Assembly: GCF_001896205.1 (NCBI RefSeq) | Contig: NZ_MPNU01000001.1 | Span: 3,708,032 to 3,772,031, forward strand | Length of the DNA: 64,000 nucleotides | Source: Edwardsiella piscicida | GTDB lineage: Bacteria > Pseudomonadota > Gammaproteobacteria > Enterobacterales > Enterobacteriaceae | Direction of reading: 5' to 3' | Part shown: piece after piece, positions 8,356-16,742 of the stretch | Position numbering within the stretch: position 1 is the stretch's first letter | Layout: each line of letters starts with the position of its first letter | Position numbers and translations under genes: made by a program | The notes under the pieces: model-generated | Seen by the model: only the letters and a program-made list of their open reading frames with translations | Told to the model about the DNA's origin: nothing | Databases searched by the model: none

Positions 8356-9309
8356 ATGTCACTGCAATCCCAAGACATTATTAAGCGTTCGGCCACCAAT
8401 TCCCTGACGCCGCCCCCCAACGGGCGCAATCACCAGGAGGAAGTGGCCAAGCTTATCGACGTAACCACCTGCGTCGGCTGTAAGGCCTGCCAGGTGGGCT
8501 GTTCAGAGTGGAACGATATCCGGGATGAGGTCGGACACTGCGTCGGGGTGTATGACAACCCCGCCGATCTGAGCGCCAAGTCCTGGACGGTGATGCGCTT
8601 CTCGGAGGTCGAAGAGAACGGCAAGCTGGAGTGGTTGATCCGTAAGGATGGCTGCATGCACTGTGCCGATCCGGGCTGCCTGAAGGCCTGCCCGTCGGCG
8701 GGCGCCATCATCCAGTACGCCAACGGTATCGTCGACTTTCAGTCCGAGCACTGCATCGGCTGCGGCTACTGCATCGCCGGCTGCCCGTTCAACGTGCCGC
8801 GCATGAACCCGGAAGACAAGCGGGTGTACAAGTGCACCCTGTGCGTCGACCGCGTCGCCGTCGGCCAGGAGCCGGCCTGCGTCAAAACCTGCCCGACCGG
8901 CGCCATCCACTTTGGCACCAAGGCGGCGATGAAGACGCTGGCGGCCGAGCGCATCAGCGAACTGCAGGGGCGCGGCTTTGCCGATGCCGGTCTGTACGAT
9001 CCGCCGGGCGTCGGCGGCACCCACGTGATGTATGTGCTGCACCACGCCGACAGACCCGAGCTGTACCACGGGCTGCCGAAGGATCCGCATATCGATACCC
9101 CCATCACACTGTGGAAGGATGTGCTCAAACCGGTCGCCTTTGCCGGTTTTATCGCTACCTTTATCGGGCTGCTGTACCACTACATCGCCGTCGGTCCCAA
9201 TACGGAGGACGAAGACGATCACGACGATACGCCGCGGGGGAACGCTGGCGGGCAGGAGCATAGCCAGGCGCAAGGACATGCAGAGGAGAATCACCATGAG
9301 CAAAAATAA
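8356..9309 (+). CDS. fdoH: Formate dehydrogenase-O iron-sulfur subunit FdoH
   Basis: FdoH carries electrons from FdoG to cytochrome FdoI through four 4Fe-4S clusters. The 317 residues contain four cysteine groups: [11 protein letters not shown] (about 39-49), [24 protein letters not shown], and CTLCVDR with CVKTC. A single C-terminal transmembrane helix ([22 protein letters not shown], about 259-280) anchors it, as in E. coli FdoH. E. coli FdoH is 300 residues. Here the tail after the helix is longer and very rich in Asp, Glu, His and Gln (EDEDDHDD, then several His, ending NHHEQK). Its last 14 bases overlap fdoI, suggesting coupling. Confidence 0.96.
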   Translation: MSLQSQDIIKRSATNSLTPPPNGRNHQEEVAKLIDVTTCVGCKACQVGCSEWNDIRDEVGHCVGVYDNPADLSAKSWTVMRFSEVEENGKLEWLIRKDGCMHCADPGCLKACPSAGAIIQYANGIVDFQSEHCIGCGYCIAGCPFNVPRMNPEDKRVYKCTLCVDRVAVGQEPACVKTCPTGAIHFGTKAAMKTLAAERISELQGRGFADAGLYDPPGVGGTHVMYVLHHADRPELYHGLPKDPHIDTPITLWKDVLKPVAFAGFIATFIGLLYHYIAVGPNTEDEDDHDDTPRGNAGGQEHSQAQGHAEENHHEQK

Positions 9310-9952
9310 TCTGATCCTGCGCACCCGGTTTATCGACCGGGCGTGTCACTGGACGGTGGTGATCTGCTTCTTCCTGGTCGCGCTATCCGGGATAGCGCTG
9401 TTCTTCCCCACGCTACAGTGGCTCACCGAAACCTTCGGGACACCGCAGATGGGGCGTATTCTGCACCCCTTCTTCGGCGTGCTGATCTTTGTTACCCTGC
9501 TGGTTATGTTCTTTCGCTTCGTCAGGCATAACCTGTTCGAACGCCAGGATATTCCCTGGTTTAAGGGGATCATTGAGGTGCTGAAGGGCAACGAGCACCT
9601 GGTGGCGCGCGTGGGTAAATATAACCCGGGGCAGAAAGCGATGTTCTGGAGCATCATGAGCCTGATCCTGGTGCTGCTGATCACCGGCATCATCATCTGG
9701 CGCCCCTACTTCGCCGATCGCTTTCCGATCCCGCTGGTGCGCTACTCGCTGCTGCTGCACGCCGTCGCCGCCATCGTGCTGATCCATGCCATCCTGATCC
9801 ATATCTACATGGCGTTTTGGGTCAAAGGCTCGATCAAAGGGATGGTGGAAGGCAAGGTCAGCCGTCGCTGGGCCAGAAAACACCACCCGCGCTGGCTAGA
9901 GGAAGTGGAAGAAGAAGAAAAGGAGGCCCAGTCCGGTAAGAAGCCGAGCTGA
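9296..9952 (+). CDS. fdoI: Formate dehydrogenase-O cytochrome b556 subunit FdoI
   Basis: FdoI is the inner-membrane diheme cytochrome b that reduces quinone with electrons from FdoH. The 218-residue protein has four hydrophobic helices (about residues 17-37, 53-72, 112-132, 147-171). Conserved histidines include DRACHW in helix 1, HPFFG in helix 2 and [21 protein letters not shown] in helix 4, which supply heme and quinone contacts in this family. The start ATG at 9296 lies inside the 3' end of fdoH behind a GAGGAG sequence. A longer frame from 9032 is only the fdoH shadow. The C-terminus is acidic, then basic ([17 protein letters not shown]). Confidence 0.95.
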   Translation: MSKNNLILRTRFIDRACHWTVVICFFLVALSGIALFFPTLQWLTETFGTPQMGRILHPFFGVLIFVTLLVMFFRFVRHNLFERQDIPWFKGIIEVLKGNEHLVARVGKYNPGQKAMFWSIMSLILVLLITGIIIWRPYFADRFPIPLVRYSLLLHAVAAIVLIHAILIHIYMAFWVKGSIKGMVEGKVSRRWARKHHPRWLEEVEEEEKEAQSGKKPS

Positions 9953-10037
9953 TCCCCCATTCTGTCGCGGACCCCTCCCGTCGCCCCCGGGGCGGCGGGA
10001 ATCCGCGATGTATTCACAACACATCAGACGAAACCCT

Positions 10038-10964
10038 ATGAGCATTCGAATTCTTCCCCAGGAGCAGATCGACGCCGAACGCCGCTCAGGCGCGCTGGGC
10101 CCGATCGCTCCGCTGCTGCTGCCCAACCTGCAGCGACTGTACCGCCAGCGCGCAGAGCGTCTGCGCACGCTGGCAGACGAACACCCGCTGGCCGACTATC
10201 TGTGCTTTGCTGCCACGCTGGCCGACGCGCAGCAGCAGGCGCTGTTCGATAACCCGCTAACCCTGGATCTGGCGCCGGTCGTCGCCAACGCCGCCGCCAA
10301 CGGCACCCCGCCGCTGGCGACGCAAACCTTCGCCCGGACGCCCCACTGGCAGCGGCTGCTGCTGGCCATCATCGCCGAGCTGCGTCCCCAGGCACCGGCG
10401 CACGTACTGCCGGTGCTGGAGGGATTGGAGAAGTGCGCCGCCGGTGAGCGCGAAGCGCTGGCCAGCGCCCTGCTGGCGGGCGATTACGCCGCCGTCGGCA
10501 GCGACAGGGCGCTGTTCCTGTGGGCCGCCCTCTCGCTTTACTGGGCCCAAATGGCCAGCCAGCTGCCCGGACGGGCGCAGGCGGAGTACGGCGAACAGCG
10601 CCACGTTTGCCCGGTGTGCGGCAGCATGCCGGTCAGCAGCGTCGTGCACATCGGCGGTAGCAACGGGCTGCGCTATCTGCACTGCAGTCTGTGCGAAAGC
10701 GAATGGCATATGGTGCGCGTGAAGTGCAGCAACTGCGAGGAGAGCCGCGATCTGAGCTATTGGTCGCTCGACAGCGAGCAGGCGGCGGTAAAAGCTGAAA
10801 GCTGCGGCGACTGCGGCAGCTATCTGAAAATCCTGTACCAGGAAAAAGACAGCGGCGTCGACGCCGTGGCCGACGATCTCGCCACGCTGCTGCTGGATGC
10901 CAAAATGGAAGAGGCGGGCTTCGCCCGCAGCAGTCTTAACCCCTTCCTGTTCCCCGGAGAGTAA
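10038..10964 (+). CDS. fdhE: Formate dehydrogenase accessory protein FdhE
   Basis: FdhE is a cytoplasmic iron-binding rubredoxin-like protein needed for activity of the respiratory formate dehydrogenases; it interacts with the catalytic subunits. The 308-residue product has the CxxC pairs [27 protein letters not shown] and [15 protein letters not shown], in the order seen in E. coli FdhE, and ends NPFLFPGE. The ATG at 10038 ([10 protein letters not shown]) matches the E. coli start. An in-frame ATG ten codons upstream is less likely. It follows fdoI by 85 bases and probably shares its transcript. Confidence 0.96.
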   Translation: MSIRILPQEQIDAERRSGALGPIAPLLLPNLQRLYRQRAERLRTLADEHPLADYLCFAATLADAQQQALFDNPLTLDLAPVVANAAANGTPPLATQTFARTPHWQRLLLAIIAELRPQAPAHVLPVLEGLEKCAAGEREALASALLAGDYAAVGSDRALFLWAALSLYWAQMASQLPGRAQAEYGEQRHVCPVCGSMPVSSVVHIGGSNGLRYLHCSLCESEWHMVRVKCSNCEESRDLSYWSLDSEQAAVKAESCGDCGSYLKILYQEKDSGVDAVADDLATLLLDAKMEEAGFARSSLNPFLFPGE

Positions 10965-10972
10965 GACTCAGC

Positions 10973-10993
10973 GCCGGGCGCAGCGCGCCCGGC
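10973..10993. terminator. GC-rich hairpin between convergent fdhE and yigL
   Basis: GCCGGGCGC (10973-10981) pairs perfectly with GCGCCCGGC (10985-10993) around a 3-nt loop. There is no T tract on either side. Its position between two convergent 3' ends suggests a shared transcript end or RNA-stabilising hairpin. Confidence 0.45.
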
Positions 10994-11007
10994 CATCTCG
11001 ATACCGC

Positions 11008-11805
11008 TTACAGGTACATCTTGCGCAGATAGTGCGGCACCGCATCGTCCGCGTTGCTGCCGATCACCTCCCTCTGCGGCAGCAGATCCTTCAGGCGCTG
11101 GTGCGCATCGGCCATGATGCACCCCTTGCCCGCCATGCTCAGCATCTCCATGTCATTCATGCCGTCGCCAAAGGCGATGCAGTCTTTCAGGCCATAGCCC
11201 AAACGGTGCGCCACAAACTCCAGCGCATGTCCCTTCGACACCCCGCCGGCCATCACCTCCAAACAGGTGGGCAGGGAGAAGCTGACGTTCACCCGATCGC
11301 CCCAGCGGGCATTGATCGCCTCCTCCAGCGGCAGCAGCCGATCGTGATCGGCGCAGGTGTAATAGACCTTACAGATGCCGTCCGTCGGCAGCATCGCCGG
11401 CTCAAACACATGGTAGTGAAACACCGACTCCTGAAAGAACGCCCGCTGGGCGGGGTCCTCCCTATTCATAAACCAGTCATCGTTGCGGTAAACGTTGGTC
11501 AGGATCTGCGGGTCATCGTGCACGATCGAGAAGAGATCGTGGGCGATATCGGGATCCACGTTGTGGCTGAAGATCGGCTCACCCAGCGGATCGTGCACCC
11601 GGGCACCGTTGGAGGTGATCATAAACGCCTTGATCCCCAGGCTGTCGCGCACCTGCGCGATATCGATATGGTGACGCCCGGTGGCGAAGACAAAGTGCAC
11701 CCCTTTCTGGGTCAGCAGACGCAGGGTTTCTCGGGCAAAGGGTGTCAGAGTATGCGCGGGCGACAGCAGGGTGCCGTCCATATCCGAAGCTACGATATGA
11801 TACAT
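11008..11805 (-). CDS. yigL: HAD-superfamily (Cof-type) phosphatase YigL
   Basis: YigL is a cytoplasmic HAD phosphatase. The E. coli enzyme acts on pyridoxal phosphate and sugar phosphates and takes part in the sugar-phosphate stress response through SgrS. The 265-residue protein has HAD motif I DMDGTLL (about residues 8-14), motif II TSNGAR, the Lys in the GVSKGHALE region, and motif III/IV GDGMNDMEML, followed by VPHYLRKMYL. The ATG at 11805 gives MYHIVASDMDGTLL, the family start. An extension to 11841 would run into pldB. pldB lies 16 bases upstream on the same strand, as in E. coli. Confidence 0.95.
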   Translation of the reverse strand: MYHIVASDMDGTLLSPAHTLTPFARETLRLLTQKGVHFVFATGRHHIDIAQVRDSLGIKAFMITSNGARVHDPLGEPIFSHNVDPDIAHDLFSIVHDDPQILTNVYRNDDWFMNREDPAQRAFFQESVFHYHVFEPAMLPTDGICKVYYTCADHDRLLPLEEAINARWGDRVNVSFSLPTCLEVMAGGVSKGHALEFVAHRLGYGLKDCIAFGDGMNDMEMLSMAGKGCIMADAHQRLKDLLPQREVIGSNADDAVPHYLRKMYL

Positions 11806-11821
11806 AGAGTACGTTCTAACC

Positions 11822-12862
11822 TCAGCAGGGGTTGGCGGCAATAGGTGCCGGCGATTCAGAAAATTGTTTAAAAAACCGCACGATAGCGGTTAGCGCTTCG
11901 GCACGCTGGCTGTCCCGTTCAAACAGGATCTCATGGCGTGCACCCTTGATAACCAGCGGCGCACCGCCCCAGGGGGCGTTGCCGGCGGCGGCGAGTGTCT
12001 GACAAAAACGCAGCTGTGACGCATTATCCACCACGCGATCCTCTGCGGCCTGCAGCAGCAGCAGCGGCGTGACAATCTCCGGCGCCACGCGCTGGATCCG
12101 TTCGGCGGCGGCCAGGCTTTCGGCGACCCACTGATAGGTCGGCCCGCCCACCTGCAGCTGTGGATAGTCAGAATAATAGCGCAAAAAACGACGATATCGC
12201 ACCCGGCTGTGCGTGAGTTCGTTAACCATAAATGGCAGGGGACGCCAGTAGCCGGTGCCCAAGGCATAGCGGGTGCGGCGCGCGCGGCGGCGCGCGGCCC
12301 AGCTCAATATGCCATTCGCCAGCCAGCGCGGCAGCGGCAGGCGGATCCCGGTCATCGGCGCACACAGCGCCGCGGCGGTCAGCCCCACGGGGCGGCGGGC
12401 CAGAAACAGAGCGCTGATCGCGCCGCCCATCGAGTGCGCCAGTAAGAAACGCTGCCGATAGGGGCGCGCCAGCAGCTCGCGCTGCCACAGCTGCTGCAGA
12501 TCATCCACGTAGTCGTCAAAGCGCTCCACGTGGCCGCGGTGCGAGTCGGCCAGCATCCGCTCGGAGGTTCCCTGGCCGCGGTGGTCGATGATCACTACAT
12601 CATAGCCACTCACAAACAGATCGTAGGCCAGCTCCGGATATTTCATATAGCTTTCAATGCGCCCCGGGGCGATCAGTATCGCGCGGGTGTGCCGCGCATC
12701 GCAAAAGGCCACGTAGCGGATCGCTACGCCGTCAACGCCGCAGAATTCGCCCTCTCGGCGCCGCTGCCAAAAGTCCAGCAGCGGGCCGGTCGTAAACGCA
12801 GCAAAGCCACGCTCACGCGTCAGCCAGCCGTGGATCATGGAAGACATCGGTGTCATTGTCAT
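11822..12862 (-). CDS. pldB: Lysophospholipase L2 PldB
   Basis: PldB hydrolyses lysophospholipids at the inner membrane. The 346-residue alpha/beta hydrolase carries the conserved [19 protein letters not shown] and [10 protein letters not shown] stretches. The nucleophile elbow is [11 protein letters not shown] (Ser at about residue 147). The acid and histidine regions are [10 protein letters not shown] and [12 protein letters not shown]. The assigned ATG at 12862 has no clear Shine-Dalgarno; in-frame ATGs a few codons later (for example residue 9, [15 protein letters not shown]) would also fit the family start. It forms a pair with yigL downstream. Confidence 0.93.
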   Translation of the reverse strand: MTMTPMSSMIHGWLTRERGFAAFTTGPLLDFWQRRREGEFCGVDGVAIRYVAFCDARHTRAILIAPGRIESYMKYPELAYDLFVSGYDVVIIDHRGQGTSERMLADSHRGHVERFDDYVDDLQQLWQRELLARPYRQRFLLAHSMGGAISALFLARRPVGLTAAALCAPMTGIRLPLPRWLANGILSWAARRRARRTRYALGTGYWRPLPFMVNELTHSRVRYRRFLRYYSDYPQLQVGGPTYQWVAESLAAAERIQRVAPEIVTPLLLLQAAEDRVVDNASQLRFCQTLAAAGNAPWGGAPLVIKGARHEILFERDSQRAEALTAIVRFFKQFSESPAPIAANPC

Positions 12863-13129
12863 GGTATCGCGCAGGAAAATAAGAGTAGCGCGGTGCGCCG
12901 TTACTGCGGGCTATTGTGGCATAAAAAGTGGCCTGCGGGGAGCTCTCCCCCTGCGGTGCGCGGCGCCGCGATTATTAGTCCCGCGCGCCGATCCCTCCGC
13001 TGCCATCGAATAAATTCACTTGCGCATCGCGGCACATCTTGTAAGTTTGAGGATTATCACACCGTTGCGCGTCGCGCCGGCGCGCGGCGGCCGATCCGCA
13101 ACTCGTCACCATCCAAGGCAGGAGTGCAT

Positions 13130-14233
13130 ATGAAAAACGTTGGTTTTATCGGCTGGCGCGGCATGGTTGGCTCGGTGCTTATGCAACGCATGAGCGAAGA
13201 GCGCGACTTCGACGCTATCCGCCCGGTCTTTTTTTCAACCTCGCAGCATGGCCAGCCGGCGCCGACGTTCGGCGGCCACCGCGGCACGCTGCAGGATGCC
13301 TCCGATATCGACGCCCTCAAGGCGCTGGATATTATCATCACCTGTCAGGGCGGCGATTATACCCAGGCCATCTACCCGCGGCTGCGGGCGGCGGGCTGGC
13401 AGGGGTACTGGATCGATGCCGCCTCGGCGCTGCGGATGCAGGATGACGCCATCATTATCCTTGACCCGGTCAACCGCGCGGTGATCGATCGTGGCCTGGA
13501 GAGCGGAGTGAAAACCTTTGTCGGCGGCAACTGTACCGTCAGCCTGATGCTGATGTCCCTGGGCGGACTGTTCGCCGCCGATCTGGTGGAATGGGTCTCC
13601 GTCGCCACCTACCAGGCCGCCTCCGGCGGCGGCGCGCGCCATATGCGCGAGCTGCTGACCCAGATGGGGATGCTGCACGGCCAGGTCGCGCCGGCGCTGG
13701 AAAACCCGGCCAGCGCGATCCTGGATATCGAGCGCCGGGTCACCGATCTGATGCGCAGCGGCACGCTGCCGACGGATAACTTTGGCGTACCGCTGGCCGG
13801 CAGCCTGATCCCGTGGATCGATAAGGCGCTGGATAACGGTCAGAGCCGCGAGGAGTGGAAGGGGCAGGCCGAAACCAACAAGATCCTGGCGAGCGCTCAG
13901 GCGATTCCGATCGATGGTCTGTGCGTCCGGGTCGGCGCTCTGCGCTGCCATAGCCAGGCCTTTACCATCAAGCTGAAGCGCGATATCGCCATCCCAGAGG
14001 TGGAGCAGCTGCTGGCGCGCCATAACGAATGGGTGCGGGTGATCCCCAACGATCGCGAGCTGAGCATGCGTGAGCTGACGCCGGCCGCCGTCACCGGCAC
14101 GCTGGCCACCCCGGTTGGCCGTCTGCGCAAGCTGAACATGGGGCCGCAGTATCTGTCCGCCTTTACCGTGGGCGACCAGCTGCTGTGGGGCGCTGCCGAG
14201 CCGCTGCGCCGTATGCTGAGGCTGCTGCTCTAG
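13130..14233 (+). CDS. asd: Aspartate-beta-semialdehyde dehydrogenase
   Basis: Asd reduces aspartyl phosphate to aspartate semialdehyde with NADPH, the branch-point step to lysine, diaminopimelate, threonine and methionine. The 367 residues equal the E. coli length. The N-terminus [21 protein letters not shown] is the NADP-binding motif, and the catalytic cysteine is Cys135 in [22 protein letters not shown] and the C-terminal [16 protein letters not shown] are typical. A GGAG Shine-Dalgarno (13121-13124) sits before the ATG at 13130; the longer upstream frame is not coding. Its stop overlaps the stop of btsS by three bases within CTAG, so the two transcripts converge. Confidence 0.97.
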   Translation: MKNVGFIGWRGMVGSVLMQRMSEERDFDAIRPVFFSTSQHGQPAPTFGGHRGTLQDASDIDALKALDIIITCQGGDYTQAIYPRLRAAGWQGYWIDAASALRMQDDAIIILDPVNRAVIDRGLESGVKTFVGGNCTVSLMLMSLGGLFAADLVEWVSVATYQAASGGGARHMRELLTQMGMLHGQVAPALENPASAILDIERRVTDLMRSGTLPTDNFGVPLAGSLIPWIDKALDNGQSREEWKGQAETNKILASAQAIPIDGLCVRVGALRCHSQAFTIKLKRDIAIPEVEQLLARHNEWVRVIPNDRELSMRELTPAAVTGTLATPVGRLRKLNMGPQYLSAFTVGDQLLWGAAEPLRRMLRLLL

Positions 14234-15969
14234 TCCGCGCCCTGGTACGGCGCAGGCGCCGTCGACGGGGATAAGGCCTCCGTCGGCGGTGACCACGGCA
14301 CGCACACCACCACCCGGGTCGAACGCTCCGGCACACAGTCGACCTGCACCCCATAGCATTCGCCATAGCGCGCCTTGATCCGCCGATCGACCAGGCTCAT
14401 TCCCAGCCCGTCGCCGCCCGGCGTCGGCCGATACAGCCCGGCGTTGTCCTCCACGCAAATAGAGACCCGCTCCCCCTCACGCCAGCTGCGGATCTCGACC
14501 CGTCCCACGCCGAACAGCTGCGCCGTACCGTGCTTAATCGCATTCTCAACGATCGGCTGCAGGGAGAACGCCGGCAGACGAACCTCCCGCAGCGCGGCGT
14601 CAGAGCACACCGCGACCACCAGATTCTCCGCGAAACGCGCCTTCTCGATCTCCAGGTAGGCGTTCACGTGCTCCAGCTCGTCCGCCAGCGTCACCTCATC
14701 GCCGTTGCGCTTGAGATTCTTGCGAAAGAACGTCGACAGCGACAGCACCAGGCGCCGCGCATGGTCCGGGTCGCGGCGGATCACCGCCGACAGGGTATTT
14801 AGGGCATTAAATAAGAAATGGGGATTCACCTGCGCGTGCAGCAGCTTAATCTGCGACTGGGCCAACAGCTGGGTTTGCTGCTCATACTTGCCCGCCAGGA
14901 TCTGCGCCGACAGCAGGTGCGCAATCCCCTCCCCCAGCGTTCGGTTGATGCTGGAAAACAGGCGGTTCTTGGGCTCGTAGAGCTTGATCGTGCCCATGAC
15001 CCGGTTATCCTCGCCGCGCAGCGGGATCACCAGCGACGACCCCAGCTTACAGTGCGGGGTGATGGAGCACTGGTAAGGCACCTCATTACCGTCGGCGTAC
15101 ACCACCTGGTTCTGCTCAATGGCCCGATGGGTGTGGTGCGAGGTGATCGGTGAGCCGACCAGATGGTGATCGGCTCCCATGCCGATAAAGGCCAGCAGGC
15201 GCTGGCGATCCGTCAGCGCCACCGCGCCGACGCCCAGCTCCTCATACAGGATCCGCGCCACCTTCATGCTGTTCTGGCGATCGAAGCCCTGACGCAGTAT
15301 CCCCTCGGCGCGGGCGGCGATCTGCAGCGCCTTGGCGGAAAAGGCCGAGGTGTATTTGTCAAAGATGGCTCGCCGATCCAGCAGAATGCGCATAAACATC
15401 GCCGCGCCGACGGTATTAGTGATCATCATCGGCAGCGCGATATGCTCGACCAGCTCTTCGGCCTCCCAGAACGGGCGGGCGATCGCCAGGATAATCCCCA
15501 TCTGCAGACACTCGGCCAACAAGGTGATCGCGCCGACCACCCAAGGCGTAAACAGCAGATCAAGGCGATGGTGGCGCAGCATGTGGCGGTGCAGCATCCC
15601 CCCGACCAGCCCCTCGACCACGGTGGAGATCATGCAGGCCAGCGCCGTCATTCCCCCCATCGAATAGCGGTGCAGACCGCCGGTCAACCCCACCAGAAAG
15701 CCGACGCCCGGCCCGCCCAGCACCCCACCCAGCACCGCGCCGATGGCCCGGGTGTTGGCGATGGAGTCATCGATATGCAGGCCAAAGTAGGTCCCCATGA
15801 TGCAGAACATCGAGAAGGTGAGGTAGCACACCAGCTTATGCGGCAGGCGAATAGTCACCTGCATCAGCGGAATAAACAGCGGCGTTTTACTCAGCAGATA
15901 GGCAATCACCAGATAGACACACATTTGCTGCAGCAGAGACAAAATTAAATCCATCTGGCTGACGCCCAT
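14230..15969 (-). CDS. btsS: BtsS-type (LytS family) pyruvate-responsive histidine kinase
   Basis: A 579-residue sensor kinase of the LytS/YehU class. E. coli BtsS binds pyruvate and, with BtsR, induces the pyruvate transporter gene btsT. Visible parts are a 5TM-5TMR_LYT membrane domain (about residues 5-190, with [22 protein letters not shown] and [18 protein letters not shown]), a GAF-like domain with conserved cysteines ([21 protein letters not shown]), the phosphoacceptor [16 protein letters not shown], and an HATPase N-box VENAIKHGT. The ATG at 15969 follows a strong AAGGAGGGGG. No LytTR-type regulator gene is adjacent, unlike the E. coli btsSR pair. It ends overlapping asd. Confidence 0.88.
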   Translation of the reverse strand: MGVSQMDLILSLLQQMCVYLVIAYLLSKTPLFIPLMQVTIRLPHKLVCYLTFSMFCIMGTYFGLHIDDSIANTRAIGAVLGGVLGGPGVGFLVGLTGGLHRYSMGGMTALACMISTVVEGLVGGMLHRHMLRHHRLDLLFTPWVVGAITLLAECLQMGIILAIARPFWEAEELVEHIALPMMITNTVGAAMFMRILLDRRAIFDKYTSAFSAKALQIAARAEGILRQGFDRQNSMKVARILYEELGVGAVALTDRQRLLAFIGMGADHHLVGSPITSHHTHRAIEQNQVVYADGNEVPYQCSITPHCKLGSSLVIPLRGEDNRVMGTIKLYEPKNRLFSSINRTLGEGIAHLLSAQILAGKYEQQTQLLAQSQIKLLHAQVNPHFLFNALNTLSAVIRRDPDHARRLVLSLSTFFRKNLKRNGDEVTLADELEHVNAYLEIEKARFAENLVVAVCSDAALREVRLPAFSLQPIVENAIKHGTAQLFGVGRVEIRSWREGERVSICVEDNAGLYRPTPGGDGLGMSLVDRRIKARYGECYGVQVDCVPERSTRVVVCVPWSPPTEALSPSTAPAPYQGAD

Positions 15970-16039
15970 ACCCCCTCCTTCGCCACGATGTGTCGCCATT
16001 GTAGGCCGGCGCACGTTCCGCCGCTGCGCGGTCGTAGAC

Positions 16040-16136
16040 AAAAAAAAAGCCAGCACCCGACGCTGGCTAAAAAATTGGAAGCAATGTGAGCAATGTCGTG
16101 CCTTCCCGGTGGAGGTGAAGCCACCACCCGAAAAAC
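16040..16136 (-). ncRNA. ryhB: Iron-regulated small RNA RyhB
   Basis: RyhB is an Hfq-dependent sRNA made under iron starvation that represses mRNAs of iron-using proteins. The minus strand contains the RyhB core GCACGACATTGCTCACATTG, followed by CTTCC, as in E. coli. Downstream is a Rho-independent terminator: AGCCAGC, loop GTCGGGT, GCTGGCT, then nine Us (16068 down to 16040). The 5' arm differs from E. coli but can form its own GGTGG/CCACC hairpin. The promoter reads TTTACA, 18 bp, TATCAT, which places +1 near 16136. A Fur box covers the -10. The predicted transcript is about 97 nt. The 5' end is inferred. Confidence 0.92.
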
Positions 16137-16138
16137 AA

Positions 16139-16157
16139 GTTAATGATAATCATTATC
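16139..16157 (-). promoter_or_regulatory. Fur box over the ryhB promoter
   Basis: GTTAATGATAATCATTATC (plus strand) matches 18 of 19 positions of the Fur consensus GATAATGATAATCATTATC. It covers the ryhB -10 (TATCAT on the minus strand, 16148-16143) and sits just upstream of the start point, so Fe-Fur would block transcription. The -35 TTTACA lies at 16172-16167. Confidence 0.92.
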
Positions 16158-16274
16158 ATGTAATGATGTAAAGCGCTTTTGTAAGAAAGTGCGAGCCGCG
16201 CAATACATCACGACCTATTGATACTTAATAAGTTTATCTATTTTCATCCCGATGGAAGGGTAGAAAGGATAACT

Positions 16275-16292
16275 TTGTTAACCATTGGTTTA
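16275..16292 (+). promoter_or_regulatory. PhoP-box-like direct repeat upstream of mgtB
   Basis: TTGTTAACCATTGGTTTA has the PhoP-box layout of two (T)GTTTA-like half-sites 11 bp apart, and resembles the recalled E. coli mgtA site in 14 of 18 positions. A weak -10 (TTTACA, 16304-16309) lies at the usual distance. It points toward mgtB, a gene family controlled by PhoP/PhoQ in low Mg2+. The first half-site is imperfect. Confidence 0.6.
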
Positions 16293-16336
16293 ACTCTGTA
16301 CGGTTTACAGCTCTCGCGGGCAGAACTATAGTTAGC

Positions 16337-16483
16337 TCACTTTTTAGTTGGTGGAGATTCCCTCTTTGGACAGTCAGAGTCATCAGGACAACACGCACTT
16401 ATCCTTGGCAAGCTGACCATCTTCACGATGTGCTGCTTGCCGAACCCAGGCGGGCAGCAACACTTCATCTCGAACTGCTGCAT
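16337..16483 (-). CDS. Possible small cysteine-rich protein, unrecognised
   Basis: On the minus strand, antisense to the mgtB leader, an ATG at 16483 opens a 48-codon frame. It begins MQQFEMKCCCPPGFGKQHIV, continues with an ACCPDDSDCP segment and ends PPTKK. It holds six cysteines and is Pro- and Lys-rich. An AAGGG lies directly before the ATG, but the spacing is short for a ribosome-binding site. The frame can be extended upstream to 16543. I do not recognise a family. It may be a real small gene, a decayed fragment, or chance. Confidence 0.2.
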   Translation of the reverse strand: MQQFEMKCCCPPGFGKQHIVKMVSLPRISACCPDDSDCPKRESPPTKK

Positions 16484-16526
16484 ACCCTTAGTAATGACAC
16501 GCGCGCTGCGCACCGCGCTCGCGTAA

Positions 16527-16583
16527 ATGCGGACAGTTATCATGCTGTTTTATACCCAGGCACTGTTTCCTCCGGGCGAATAA
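16527..16583 (+). CDS. Candidate mgtB leader peptide
   Basis: An 18-codon frame, MRTVIMLFYTQALFPPGE, sits in the mgtB 5' leader and ends with two consecutive proline codons before Gly-Glu-stop. Proline-containing leader ORFs control mgtA and mgtCBR in Salmonella, which is the reason to note this one. No good Shine-Dalgarno precedes ATG 16527; an internal ATG at 16542 is possible. The assignment is inference from position and composition. Confidence 0.25.
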   Translation: MRTVIMLFYTQALFPPGE

Positions 16584-16742
16584 GCTTCGCCGCGGCGCGC
16601 ATTATGCCGTCGCTACCCTGAAACCCTGCGCATGACGGCGCAAGATGCATCACGCCCAGCGTTTCCCTATGCCTCACACGTACAGACACCTTTTGCCGGG
16701 CGGCAGGGGTGTGCTTAAAAAACAGCACATGAGTAGCGCACC

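Larger units (their letters stand above)
16293..16742 (+). other. Long 5' leader region of mgtB
   Basis: About 430 bases separate the PhoP-like box from the mgtB start, suggesting a long regulatory leader as known for Mg2+ transporter genes. Structures include GCCGTC (16606-16611) paired with GACGGC (16634-16639). A short ORF with tandem Pro codons lies at 16527-16583. A five-codon frame (16729-16746) has a TGA that overlaps the mgtB ATG. No Shine-Dalgarno stands out for either small frame. I did not recognise a published Mg2+-riboswitch sequence in it. Confidence 0.4.
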
